The notes under the pieces: model-generated | The model's database searches: none | Told to the model about the DNA's origin: nothing | Seen by the model: the letters and a program-made list of their open reading frames with translations, nothing else | DNA from: Septoria linicola | Taxonomy: Eukaryota; Ascomycota; Dothideomycetes; Mycosphaerellales; Mycosphaerellaceae | Length of the DNA stretch: 64,000 bases | NCBI GenBank assembly: GCA_024114885.1 | Contig: CP099428.1 | Location: 62,001 to 126,000 of the forward strand | Direction of reading: 5' to 3' | Position numbers and translations under genes: made by a program | Part shown: piece after piece, positions 43,200 to 55,500 of the stretch | How positions within the stretch are numbered: position 1 is the first letter of the stretch | Layout: the number at the start of each line of letters is the position of its first letter

Positions 43200-44815
43200 A
43201 TGTAAGGCAACGTTCGTGTAATAGAGAGCTATATGTGACAGACGCGGTCTCTACAGCAGCTATGATCGCTAAAGACTCGACAGCAGTCGCTGATGGTTGT
43301 ATACGTAGAGCCACGAACTTGAGAGTGATGTCAAAAGTTTACGATCCTCGCTCTCCTCAGCTCACAGCCTCCACAGCGCGGTCCCAATATGATCGATACC
43401 ACCCACATGTTCATCGCTGACAGCGTCCTACTGTCCATTTTTCACTAAGCGTACAGCACAGCAGGCGGGATGTATAGAGATCGCGAGGCCCGAATCTGTA
43501 CGTGTTTGCTACAGGCATGAGATGGATATCGTTACTGCGAAGCAGATCTCTGTTTCAGCTCAATCTTGTGGAATCACCTGTACTCGTGAATGGCCCTTGT
43601 GAGTCAATCACTGGAGTCCTTGCGGTATCTTTGACGAGTCCCGCTCATCGGCGTCGCAGGTAAGCTAAAGCATGGTGATCTACTCGTCGTAAGTTGAGTG
43701 GCATGTCACTCTCCGCTCAATCCACAATTTTGAAGGAATGGTTCATTCAACGAATCGCGAGTATTTGCTCTGCGATACTTGCAAAGGTATCTTGAAAGTT
43801 GTCACACAAAGCCATTGTATTACGTTGATCTCACTCCAACAGTTCCATGCATGGAAAGGTTTGTAAATGAGCATGTTGTCGTCGTCCCATGTGTTAATTT
43901 AGTCAACCCTAAGATTCATTGTAGGCTTGGCGCGCGATGGAAGAGAAGAGAGGGGCACATCGGTGCGCGGCAACGACATTGGTGAACTTTGGAATCAGTC
44001 AACACGTCCATGACCTGAACGTGATGTGCTATGGTCCGTCGAAATATATACCTATCGACAGTCTTTCTTGAGTCCTAATGAAAGCCATGCGATGCCGAGC
44101 CACTTGAACGGCGAGGCGGCAGACAAAAGGTCACTTTATCTTTGTATCGAAGATTCTCACTCGCAGTGGAGACTGGCGACCTCGACAAGCTCTGGATCTG
44201 AGATCTGTCTTTGGCCGTTCAAGCCATGAAGTCGCACCTGTAGAACAATCACTCAACTCCCGGCACGTAATTGTCCATCCCGCTCTTACAGCCCGACGCT
44301 CTGAAGCGTACTCTTCGTCGGGCTCTCCGACTATCACGTTCTTCCATAGTATGTCGTTGCTGACCCACTCGCTTGCTTGCGTCAAATGATACATGCAGTC
44401 AATCAAGCATCCCTGTCGCCCGAACTTCACGCCGAAAGTCCCGTCGCACTTCAGGCTATTGCCAGTAGTCTGAGTGATGCGCCGCACTATTGGCTCATTG
44501 ACATGGAGACGTCGGCGAGGCGAGCGAGACATTATTGTTGCTGCGTCCGACTGGCAGCAGGGTCCATTTACATATCTGTTGGGTGCCAAAGGACGGCGCG
44601 TTGCGATTAATTTGCTTCGGCAGTCCTGTGTCTCTTGCAGTACTGCTGATGTGCACGTCGCAATTGCTCTGCTTGCCGTTGAGATTATCATTGATTTTCC
44701 GCAAAATCGTCACAATCATCATTCCCTGTCGTGCGCATCGGGAAAGTACCTTGCAACTGTAGATCAACCGCGATTGCGCCATGCAGCCAGCTGAGCTGAA
44801 ACCAAGATACTGGGG
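43200..44815. other. Intergenic up to the retroelement island, no gene seen
   Basis: GC-normal DNA of 1.6 kb that ends abruptly at the retroelement target site at 44816. Frames up to 186 codons (minus strand, 44131-44691) have no domain features and overlap frames on the other strand. Confidence 0.5.
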
Positions 44816-44820
44816 TATGG
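44816..44820. repeat. Target duplication TATGG (left) of outer element
   Basis: TATGG directly precedes the left outer LTR and recurs at 58738-58742 directly after the right one. It marks the original insertion site of the outer copia element. Confidence 0.85.
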
Positions 44821-44927
44821 ACTTGATCAGTATGGATGCCTCAGGCACTTTAGCGTGCCAAGAATGTCGACACGCATTCGCAACTCGAGGTTTCCGTAGC
44901 TAGTTACTTCTTTACAATAACAATCAA
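44821..44927 (+). repeat. Left LTR of outer element, first 107 bases
   Basis: Almost identical to the first 107 bases of the right LTR at 58616. The remaining 15 bases were pushed to 51232-51246 by the insertion of the first copia copy. It keeps normal GC and CpA content. Confidence 0.88.
44923..44927. repeat. Target duplication ATCAA of copia copy 1
   Basis: ATCAA precedes the 5' LTR of copy 1 and is repeated at 51227-51231 directly after its 3' LTR. Confidence 0.92.
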
Positions 44928-45205
44928 TGTTGAGAATGCATCCCAGATGGTCAGTCTGGATATGGACTTCTGAGCATGGTTCTGGATGCCTAAGGCATCC
45001 ACCTGAGGCTTGGCAAGAGGTACATCTTGCTTCTCTCTCTTCTCTTCTTAGATAACTAACTCAATCAACTTTGTATTTGGTTCCTAGCATATTGCTACTA
45101 CACTATATATATAAGTCAGTTTAAGATTGATCCCCTATTCTTCTTTACTACGCTATACCCTCCTTAATATTATATAGTATCTATAAACGCCCTCTACTTT
45201 TAATA
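44928..45205 (+). repeat. 5' LTR of copia copy 1
   Basis: 278 bases. It is the least mutated of the four LTRs, still with GAGAATGCATCCCAG where the others read AAGAAT-TATCCTAG. Confidence 0.93.
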
Positions 45206-45220
45206 GGTTATAAGCCCGGG
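45206..45220 (+). promoter_or_regulatory. Primer binding site (initiator Met tRNA half type), copy 1
   Basis: GGTTATAAGCCCGGG follows the LTR without gap. With one RIP change reversed (TAAG for TGAG) it complements the anticodon-stem part of initiator tRNA-Met, the half-tRNA primer known from Drosophila copia, not the tRNA 3' end. Confidence 0.65.
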
Positions 45221-45449
45221 TTTATATACTAAATAGGAGCAACCTATGTTAGTATAGGTTACTTGTATCCCTTATAGTTTATAGAAAACATTTAGGGCCT
45301 AGAAGTTTCCCTAACTATATTACTAATAAAGCTAGTTTGTACCTAGTAGTATATAAGTTAGTAAAGATCTCTATAAGACAGTAGTGTGTTTCTACTTTAT
45401 TAATACCTGCCTAGTTCTCTACTATTATACCTAGTATCACTAGAGTTAG

Positions 45450-48400
45450 AAGAGGCTACTTGGCCTTCCTACTACCTAGTAATAGAAACTCTACTAAGAG
45501 AGAAAGATCTAAGTCTTAGTAATTTCCTAAATACGAGGAATCCCTATCCCTTAGAGCTAGTCTCCCTACTATAAGAAATTACCCTTCTCTAGAATCCTTA
45601 GCTAGTCTAAAGCATTCTACTAATTATTTATTCTATTTACCTATTTCTATAATAGACTAAGAGGATAAGAAGAGCTAAAGGATTCTAATCCTAGACAGAA
45701 CTAACTAGAAGAGATAGTTCAAGCTATAGACAGATAAGCTAGAAGGAAAGGACTAGTTCTAGGTAATCAGCTAACTAATTATTAGAGGGAACCTATATAT
45801 AGTTTAGTAGGACACTAGTCTTTAGATATATATTACTTAGAATCAACACTTCTTAAAAGACAATATAGTATATAGGTTTAGTATTAGATATAGTATTAGT
45901 AAAGATAATAAGATAGAGCTAGAGACATAGTATGTTACTATACTAGTAGCTAAGATGTAGGTAATTCTCTAGAACAAGTATAATAGAGTCCTAAAGTCCT
46001 ATACTATAGGTCTAATTAAGTAGTTTGTTATATTTAGGATATTACCTAATAAGACAATTAGGGAAGTATAGAGACACCTTAGAGGCCTAGGTAAGAGGAT
46101 TACTAAGATTGATCCTTAGGAAGCCTACTACTAGAGCTAAGAGAAAAGGCTAAAATATCTCCTATAGTCCCTACCTATATTATACTAAGTAGCTAAGGAT
46201 ACTATTATAACCTAACTATCCTTAGATATAGACACTATTCTCCTTCTACTTAAGTCCTAAGAGGTAAGAGATAATCTAGATAAGATAGATATAGGTCTAG
46301 CTATATTCTATTCTAGGCAGCCCTACTAAGGAAAGTCCCTACTAATATACTAGCTCTATAAGAAAGAGAAGCACTAGTTAAAGGATTGTCCTAACCTCCC
46401 TACTACTAAGAAACTATCCTAGTAGAGAAATAGTACTAAGAACTAGAAGGACCCTTAGAGATTATTCCTTAGAGGGAAAGTTAGAAGATCCTCTTTACTA
46501 AGGAATACTAGATATATTAAGAAAGCTGTCTATAAGTCATTATTATATAATAAGCTAAAGAAGGTTATCTAGAAAATAGGTAAGTAGCTTTAAAGGATAG
46601 AAAAGTCTAGAAAGCTTCTAAAGAAAGGATTTTCAGCCTAGGAGTCTAGTTCTAGTTCTGATTCTAGAACTTACTCTAGTTCTAGAAGTAATAATAATTC
46701 CCTATTAGAAGATAATAACTAAGATAAGTTAGCCTATTCTATAATTAAGGCTAAAGGCAAGTTATTACCCTAAGAATAGCTCTTAGATTCCTATACCTTA
46801 TCCTATATAACTAACTAACTATTCTTCTTTAGATTAGTAAAGCTACTAAGGAAGAAAGTATAGATTAAGGTAGGAGGAGGATACCTCTATATAACCTACT
46901 CTAGACTAGTATAGATAAAGGGAATCTTAGAAGGAGAAGTTCTACTTAATAGGGTACTATTTGTTCCTAATCTTAGAGTAAATCTTATATTATAGGATTA
47001 GTTTAGTAAGTAATTTAGAGTCTAGAAGCCTGATTTCACTCTTACCTCCCTAGATAGCTAAACAGTTATAAAGACCAAGCTAGTTAGAGGTGTTCTATTT
47101 GTTAGTAAGATATTACCTCTCCTATAGGAAAAGTTATATTACTTACTATATAATCCTATAGAGGTTAATAATACCTATACTACCCTATTAGAGAAGGATC
47201 TAAAACAGTAGGAGCTATAGTATAGAAGATTTGTACACTTTAGAAGAGGGTTACTCTTAAACCTTTATAAAGTTACTAACCTAAAGGAAAGAATTCTAAT
47301 CCCTAACTAGGAAGAGTATAAGTATAGGATCTATATAATAGGTAAGATAAAGAAACACCTAGGTAAGTCTATTAAGAGAAGACCTAAAAGACTAGCCCTT
47401 ATATTAGTAGATATCTATAGACTATTACTATTATTAGTAAAAGGTTTTATATAGTAGCTTGAGATTATTAACAACTTCTTAAGAAAGAAATAGGCATTTC
47501 TACTCAAGGCTAGATTAGATATACTAACTACTCTTTAGAACTAGAGGATTAAGGTAGAAAGGCAGTTAGTAGCACTCCTTAAGTCTATAAGGGCTAATAA
47601 TGCTAGAGAGATTACTACTTTAATTAAACAGTAGGAGAAGGACTTTAGAATTACCCTTAAGCTAACTAAGGCCTATAATTCACTCTAGAATAGAGTAGTT
47701 AAGAGGTCTATCTAAACATTAGAGGCCTCTATTAGAGCAATACTTGAAGAAAGCAAGATACCTATTAAGTTTTAGCTAGAAGCCCTTAAAGCATAAGTAT
47801 ATATAAGGAATAAGCTTCTAAATAGACCTAATATTAAGGGATTTAAGCTCTTACCTAATAAAGCTTTTAATAGGATCAAACTAATAGTCTCCTACCTTAA
47901 GGTATAGGGATATAGAGCTATAGTATATATAGATATAAGAGTACAGCCTTAGTAGGTAAGGAGTAATAAACTAATAAACAGAGAAAAGGATACTATGTTT
48001 ATTAGATACTATAATAATATAGTAAAGGTATAGAAGTTCTAGGAGCTAGATATGAAGGCTATTAAGTAGTATACTAATATAATCTTCTTTAAAGATAAGC
48101 TAGGTAGAGAATTAGACTTGAATATTAAGATTAAGAATCTCCCTAGTTCAGCTCTAGAAAGAAGACCTATTAGAAGGCTAAGAACTATTAGCTAGCCTAC
48201 TCTATAAGCTAGTAGGAGTACTCTAGGTGCTCCTAGTCTAGGCTAGTAGAAGCCTCCTCCTCCTTAGCTATTAGTATAGGTTTAGGAAGGAAAGAAACTC
48301 TTTATATAACTTCTATCTCTACTAGAAGATATAGGAGAGTATAGAAAATTCCTAGACTAAGGGAAAGTTAAGAAAGAATCTAAGAATTCTACTTAAGAAA

Positions 48401-50300
48401 CTATAGAGGTAGATTAGGAGTAGATAGCTCTAAGGTAAACTCTTAGAAAGAGGAAAGCATCCTAAGAACTTAATAGATTTAACTAGAAGCTGAAGCTAAT
48501 TAGGCTTGAGCTAGATTAGAATAGTTAGCTAGACAAGGAAATACTCCTAGAGTATTAGGCTTTCTTCTTAGCTATAAGCTCTATTAACCTAGGCATCCTA
48601 TAGGACCTAGAATTCTTAGAGGAAGTTAAAGAGATTATATTCTTAGCTACTAAAGAAGTAGGAATATATAAATAGGAGGTTCTAATCCTAAGGAACTATA
48701 AGGAAGTAGTAAGTAATCCTAAGTAGGGTTATCTCTAGTAAGAAGCTATTTAGAAGGAGCTAGATATACTTACAAGCAATAACACCTAGACTATAGTAGT
48801 CTTACTAAAAGGGGCTAACCTGGTCACCTCAAGATAGGTCTTTAATATTAAGAGAAAGCTTAGTAGAGCTATTAAAAAGTTCAAGGCAAGACTAGTTATA
48901 AGAGAGTTCTCCTAAAAGTATAGAGTAGACTATATAGAAACTTTTACCCCTATAGTTAAGTAGGATACTCTAAGAGGATTTATAGCTATAGTCTATAAGA
49001 AGGACCTAGTTCTATACTAAGTAGATATAAACAATATATTTATAGAGAGCACTCTATATAAGGATATCTATATGATTTTACTACTAGGTATTAACCTACT
49101 AACTAGTATAGTCTTATAAGTTCTAAGGAGTCTCTATAGGCTAAAGTAAGCTATAAGAGACTAGAATTAGCTATATATGTTAAAGCTAAAAGGAATAGGA
49201 TTTAGATAATTAGAAGTAGACCTATATCTTCTAATCTATAAGAAAAGGAAAGACCTAATAATCCTAATCTATATTAATAATATACCTATTACTATAGAGA
49301 GACTAGAAGATGTCCTCTAGTTTAAAGACTAACTTAGTAAGGTCTTTAAGATCAAAGATCTTAGAGAACTAGATAAGATTCTTGGAATAAGACTAATAAG
49401 AAATAGATAGCAAGGCTAGCTAAAACTTGACTAGAAGTACTATATCTAAGAGAACCTAGCTAAGATAGGAATAGGTTAAGAGACTATATTACTAACTCTT
49501 TTACTAATAGACAGCTATAAAAGTCTGAAGCCTACTAGACTAAATAATAAAAGGTATAACAAATAGGAGTACTAATCTATTATTAGAACATAGATATAGC
49601 TTGTAACTATTATAAGACTAGACATTTTATTTGCCCTTAGAAGATTAAGCTTCTATATTAGTAATCTAATAGTAGGATATATAAAGGCTCTAAAGAAGCT
49701 AACTAGATACCTAAGATTAAACCTAGACCTTAGTCTAAGATACTTAAGGAATAGTTAAGGCTACCTTACTAGATATATAGACTCTAACTATATAATAGAC
49801 AAGACTAACAGAGTCTTAATCCTTAGATATATCTTCTTCCTTTATAGTATACTAATCTCCTAGATAAGTAAGAAGTAGAAATCTATAGCTATATCTATAA
49901 TAGAAGCTAAATATATAGCTATAGGAGTATATATAAAATAGTTATAGTTCCTTAGTGCTCTTTTAAGAGAGCTTAGATACCTAGAGTTAGTAGGAGAATG
50001 TTCTTACTAACTAAGGATCCTTAGTAACTAGGAAACTGTTACTAGAATTAGGCTAATTTAGCTAAAAGGTAATAACTAAGCTACCCTTACTCTAGTTAAG
50101 GACTCATATGTTTATAACAAGTCTAAATATATTAATATCTTATATAATGCTATAAGAAAGCTCTAGTAGAACAGACTTATCTCTATAGAATATATAAACA
50201 CAAAAGAGATAGTAGTAGATAGTCTTACTAAGCTAAAGAATAGACTATAGTTTCAGGAGTTTATAAGGCAGCTCTACCTTATATAAGAGATATATAAAAG
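45450..50300 (+). pseudogene. gag-pol of copia copy 1
   Basis: Limits are approximate. In frame with position 46381 are: knuckle remnant LKDCP (about 46375-46391), integrase core LVDIYRLLL (47404 on), RT start DYIETF (48928-48945) with INNIFIES-like sequence after it, the RT active-site remnant YINN (49270-49281) where YVDD is expected, and RNase H EAKYIA (49903-49920). Dozens of in-frame stops interrupt the frame. The expected gag start cannot be placed. Confidence 0.8.
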
Positions 50301-50948
50301 ATAACTCCAAGCCTTAGAGCTAAACTAAGAGGAGTCTAAAAGAAAGATTTTAGTTACTTGACTCCTCCTTAGTTAGACTTTATAAAGTCCTAAATGCCCT
50401 TACTAATATTAGACCTGTTACTAACTATAATATTACTATATAGCACCTAGCTAAACTAGATATCCTCTAAGGCTAAGTACTAGTTAATATTAAAGACCTC
50501 CTCTATAGTAGCTATTATCTCCTCTACTAGTATATAGTTACTCTACTCCCTAGCTTAATATAAGATCCCTATAGCTAAGAATAGTATACTCTAAAGACTA
50601 TTAGGGAACTAAGAAGCTATATAGAATATAACTAAGTAAGGGACTAGGCTATAAGGAATCTAGGGAGCTATTAGAATTAGCTATAAGAAAGGATAGAGGT
50701 AACTTACTAGATAGTCTATGTCCTAAACAATCTACTCCTATATAAGAGAGGAGGAAGATCTTATAGAAGGTATTTCTTTTACCTTTTTATAGAAGATAGT
50801 AGTATAGAAAGTTTATTAGATTAACAGTTAGTGCTATCTAGTTATTAGTCTAAAAAGTAAGTACTTAATAACTAATTAAGATTAGAACTAGTATTTAAGT
50901 ACTATAGATAATCTATTAAAAGATCTAACTATATAGCATAAGTAGGAG

Positions 50949-51226
50949 TGTTAAGAATATATCCTAGATAGTCAGTCTAGATATAGACTTCTAAGTATAG
51001 TTCTAGATACCTAAGGCATCTACCTAAGGCTTAGTAAGAGGTATATCTTACTTCTCTCTCTTCTCTTCTTAGATAACTAACTTAATTAACTTTATATTTA
51101 GTTCCTAGCATATTACTACTATACTATATATATAAGTCAGTTCAAGATTAATCCCCTATTCTTCTTTACTACGCTATACCCTCCTTAACATTGTATAGTA
51201 TCTACAAACGCCCTCTACTTTTAATA
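50949..51226 (+). repeat. 3' LTR of copia copy 1
   Basis: 278 bases. All differences to the 5' LTR that I could see are transitions (G/A or C/T). Confidence 0.93.
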
Positions 51227-51231
51227 ATCAA
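51227..51231. repeat. Second ATCAA target duplication of copia copy 1
   Basis: Matches 44923-44927. The outer LTR resumes right after it. Confidence 0.92.
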
Positions 51232-51246
51232 CTTATTATATTAACT
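51232..51246 (+). repeat. Left LTR of outer element, last 15 bases
   Basis: CTTATTATATTAACT here equals CTTATCACATCAACT at the end of the right LTR apart from three C-to-T changes in CpA context. With 44821-44927 it adds up to 122 bases, the length of the right LTR. Confidence 0.85.
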
Positions 51247-51302
51247 AGTTATAAGCCCTCGTACTACCGCTCGCAAGAGTAGCGCTATCTAGTATAACAA
51301 AA

Positions 51303-51645
51303 AGACCTCTAGTAGGCAACATAAGACCTCTAGTAGGCGATTTAAAAGACCTCTAGTAGGCGATTTAAAAAGACCTCTAGTAGGCGATTTAAAAGACCTC
51401 TAGTAGGCGACTTAAAGACCTCTAGTAGGCGACTTAAAGACCTCTAGTAGGCGACTTAAAGACCTCTAGTAGGCGACTTAAAGACCTCTAGTAGGCGACT
51501 TAAAGACCTCTAGTAGGCGACTTAAAGACCTCTAGTAGGCGACTTAAAAGACCTCTAGTAGGCGATTTAAAAGATCTCTAGTAGGCGATTTAAAAGACCT
51601 CTAGTAGGCGACTTAAAGACCTTTAGAAGGCGACTCGAAGACCCT
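51303..51645 (+). repeat. 21-23 base minisatellite, about 15-17 units
   Basis: The unit AAGACCTCTAGTAGGCGACTT recurs about 15 times, with two more degenerate units at the right end. The length varies by one or two A between units, and CGACTT alternates with CGATTT. It lies between the primer site and the pol remnant of the outer element. It is not a CRISPR array: units abut without unique spacers. Confidence 0.9.
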
Positions 51646-51779
51646 TCGAGGCACTATATCAAGTACTATAGAATTAGATCTAATAGGAAGATTTAATTAA
51701 ATTAGTACTCTAGGGCGCGAGACTACTCTGTTATATTAACGGAATACGTACTAAACTACTCGCCTAAAACAAGGACGAG

Positions 51780-52005
51780 ATATAAGATAAGCTATTATTA
51801 TATACTCTAGTATAGAAGCTAAGTACGTTTAAATAGTACTCGCTACGAAGGAAGCCGTCGTACTCGGTAATATAATAAGAGAGCTTAGGTTTAAGGAGGT
51901 GTTTCTAATTACTATCTACGAGGATAATAAGCTAGTAATTAATATTGCGCTCTATAATAGCGGCGTAGCGGAAGTACGTACTAAATATATAGATATTAAG
52001 TTTTA
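51780..52005 (+). pseudogene. RNase H of outer copia, first part
   Basis: The frame shows EAKYV, ATKEAVVLGN, EDNKLVIN and RTKYIDIKFY, the C-terminal RNase H of copia pol, with RIP-type stops. It is cut at 52005 by the second inserted element and continues in phase at 58310. Confidence 0.8.
52001..52005. repeat. Target duplication TTTTA of copia copy 2
   Basis: TTTTA precedes the 5' LTR of copy 2 and recurs at 58305-58309 after its 3' LTR. Confidence 0.92.
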
Positions 52006-52283
52006 TATTAAGAATGTATCCTAGATAGTTAGTCTAGATATAGACTTCTAAGTATAGTTCTAGATGCCTAAGGCATCTACCTAAGGCTTAGTAAGAGGTA
52101 TATCTTGCTTCTCTCTCTTCTCTTCTTAGATAACTAACTCAATCAACTTTATATTTAGTTCCTAGTATATTACTACTATACTATATATATAAGTTAGTTT
52201 AAGATTAATCCCCTATTCTTCTTTACTACGCTATACCCTCCTTAATATTATATAGTATCTACAAACGCCCTCTACTTTTAATA
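52006..52283 (+). repeat. 5' LTR of copia copy 2
   Basis: 278 bases, followed directly by the same primer site (52284-52298) as copy 1. Confidence 0.92.
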
Positions 52284-52298
52284 GGTTATAAGCCCGGG
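52284..52298 (+). promoter_or_regulatory. Primer binding site, copy 2
   Basis: GGTTATAAGCCCGGG, identical to copy 1 and complementary, apart from RIP, to an internal part of initiator tRNA-Met. Confidence 0.65.
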
Positions 52299-52527
52299 TT
52301 TATATACTAAATAGGAGTAACCTATATTAGTATAGGTTACTTGTATCCCTTATAGTTTATAGAAAACATTTAGGGCCTAGAAGTTTCCCTAACTATATTA
52401 CTAACGAAGCTAGTTTGCACCTAGTAGTATATAAGTTAGTAAAGATCTCTATAAGACAGTAGTATATTTCTACTTTATTAATACCTGCCTAGTTCTCTAC
52501 TATTGTACCTAGCATTACTAGAGTTAG

Positions 52528-55500
52528 AAGAGGCTACTTAGCCTTCCTACTACCTAGTAATAGAAACTCTACTAAGAGAGAAAGATCTAAGTCTTAGTAA
52601 TTTCCTAAATATAAGGAATCCCTGTCCCTTAGAGCTAGTCTCCCTACTATAAGAAATTACCCTTCTCTAGAATCCTTAGCTAGTCTAAAGTATTCTACTA
52701 ATTATTTATTCTATTTACCTATTTCTATAATAGACTAAGAGGACAAGAAGAGCTAAAGGATTCTAATCCTAGACAGAACTAACTAGAAGAGATAGTTTAA
52801 GCTATAGATAGATAAGCTAGAAGGAAAGGACTAGTTCTAGGTAATTAGCTAACTAATTATTAGAGGGAACCTATATATAGTTTAGTAGGACACTAGTCTT
52901 TAGATATATGTTACTTAGAATCAATACTTCTTAAAAGACAATATAGTATATAGGTTCAGTATTAGATATAGTATTAGTAAAGATAATAAGATAGAGCTAG
53001 AGACATAGTATATTACTATACTAGTAGCTAAGATATAGGTGATTCTCTAGAACAAGTATAATAGAGTCCTGAAGTCCTATACTATAGGTCTAATTAAGTA
53101 GTTTATTATATTTAGGATATTACCTAATAAGATAATTAGGGAAGTATAGAGACACCTTAGAGGCCTAGGTAAGAGGATTACTAAGATTGATCCTTAGGAA
53201 GCCTACTACTAGAGCTAAGAGAAAAGGCTAAAATATCTCCTATAGTCCCTACCTATATTATACTAAGTAGCTAAGGATACTATTATAACCTAACTATCCT
53301 TAGATATAGACACTGTTCTCCTTCTACTTAAGTCCTAAGAGGTAAGAGATAATCTAGATAAGATAGATATAGGTCTAGCTATATTCTATTCTAGGCAGCT
53401 CTACTAAGGAAAGTTCCTACTAATATACTAGCTCTATAAGAAAGGGAAGTACTAGTTAAAGGATTGTCCTAACCTCCCTACTACTAAGAAACTGTCCTAG
53501 TAGAGAAATAGTACTAAGAACTAGAAGGACCCTTAGAGATTATTCCTTAGAGGAAGGGTTAGAAGATCCTCTTTACTAAGGAATACTAGATATATTAAGA
53601 AAGCTGTCTATAAGTTATTATTATATAATAAGCTAAAGAAGGTTGTCTAGAAAATAGGTAAGTAGCTTTAAAGGATAGAAAAGTCTAGAAAGCTTCTAAA
53701 GAAAGGATTTTCAGCCTAGGAGTCTAGTTCTAGTTCTGATTCTAGAACTTACTCTAGTTCTAGAAGTAATAATAATTCCCTATTAGAAGATAATAACTAA
53801 GATAAGTTAGCCTATTCTATAATTAAGGCTAAAGGTAAGTTATTACCCTAAGAATAGCTCTTAGATTCCTATACCTTATCCTATATAACTAACTAACTGT
53901 CCTTCTTTAGATTAGTAAAACTACTAAGGAAGAAAGTGTAGATTAAGGTAGGAGGAGGATACCTCTATATAACCTACTCTAGACTAGTATAGATAAAGGG
54001 AATCTTAGGAGGAGAAGTTCTACTTAATAGGGTACTATTTATTCCTAATCTTAGAGTAAATCTTATATTATAGGATTAGTTTAGTAAGTAATTTAGAGTC
54101 TAGAAGCCTGATTTCACTCTTACCTCCCTAGATAGCTAAATAGTTATAAAGACTAAGCTAGTTAGAGGTGTTCTATTTATTAGTAAGATATTACCTCTTC
54201 TATAGGAAAAGTTATATTACTTACTATATAATCCTATAGAGGTTAATAATGCCTATACTACCCTATTAGAGAAGGATCTGAAATAGTAGGAGCTATAGTA
54301 TAGAAGATTTATATACTTTGGAAGAGGGTTACTCTTAAACCTTTATAAAGTTACTAACCTAAAGGAAAGAATTCTAATCCCTAACTAGGAAGAGTATAAG
54401 TATAGGATCTATATAATAGGTAAGATAAAGAAACACCTAGGTAAGTCTATTAAGAGAAGACCTGAAAGACTAGCCCTTATATTAGTAGATATCTATAGAC
54501 TATTACTATTATTAGTAAAAGGTTTTATATAGTAGCTTAAGATTATTAATAACTTCTTAAGAAAGAAATAGGCATTTCTACTTAAGGCTAGATTAGATAT
54601 ACTAACTACTCTTTAGAACTAGAGGATTAAGGCAGAAAGGTAGTTAGTAGTACTCCTTAAGTCTATAAGGGCTAACAATGCTAGAGAGATTACTACTTTA
54701 ATTAAATAGTAGGAGAAGGACTTTAGAATTACTCTTAAGCTAACTAAGGCCTATAATTCACTCTAGAATAGAGTAGTTAAGAGGTCTATCTAAACATTAG
54801 AGGCCTCTATTAGAGCAATACTTAAAGAAAGTAAGATGCCTATTAAGTTTTAGCTAGAAGCCCTTGAAGTATAAGTATATATAAGGAACAAGCTTCTAAA
54901 TAGACCTAATATTAAGGGATTTAAGCTCTTACCTAATAAAGCTTTTAATAGGATCAAACTAATAGTCTCCTACCTTAAGGTATAGGGATATAGAGCTATA
55001 GTATATATAGATATAAGAGTATAGCCTTAGTAGGCAAGGAGTAATAAACTAATAAATAGAGGAAAGGATACTATGTTTGTTAGATACTATAATAATATAG
55101 TAAAGGTATAGAAGTTCTAGGAGCTAGATATAAAGGCTATTAAGTAGTATACTAATATAATCTTCTTTAAAGATAAGCTAGGTAGAGAATTAGACTTGAA
55201 TATTAAGATTAAGAATCTCTCTAGTTTAGCTCTAGAAAGAAGACCTATTAGAAGGCTAAGAACTATTAGCTAGCCTACTCTATAAGCTAGTAGGAGTACC
55301 CTAGGTGCTCCTAGTCTAGGCTAGTAGAAGCCTCCTCCCTCTTAGCTATTAGTATAGGTTTAGGAAGGAAAGAAACTCTTTATATAACTTCTACCTCTAC
55401 TAGAAGATATAGGAGAGTATAGAAAATTCCTAGACTAAGGGAAAGTTAAGAAAGAATCTAAGAATTCTACCTAAGAAACTATAGAGGTAGATTAGGAGTA

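Larger units (their letters stand above)
44928..51226 (+). mobile_element. Ty1/copia retrotransposon copy 1, RIP-inactivated
   Basis: A complete 6,299-base element: 5' LTR 44928-45205, 3' LTR 50949-51226 (278 bases each, ends TGTT...AATA, originally AACA), target duplication ATCAA. The order of domain traces (nucleocapsid knuckle near 46381, integrase near 47404, RT near 48928, RNase H near 49903) puts integrase before RT, the defining copia order. Every trace lies in one reading frame, broken by very many TAA and TAG codons. CpA and TpG are almost absent and TpA dominates, the RIP signature. No function remains. It sits in the left LTR of the outer element. Confidence 0.93.

Noticed and set aside
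51303..51645. Regularly spaced repeats that could suggest a CRISPR-like array
   Set aside because: The units abut directly with no unique spacers, the genome is eukaryotic, and the array lies inside a retroelement.
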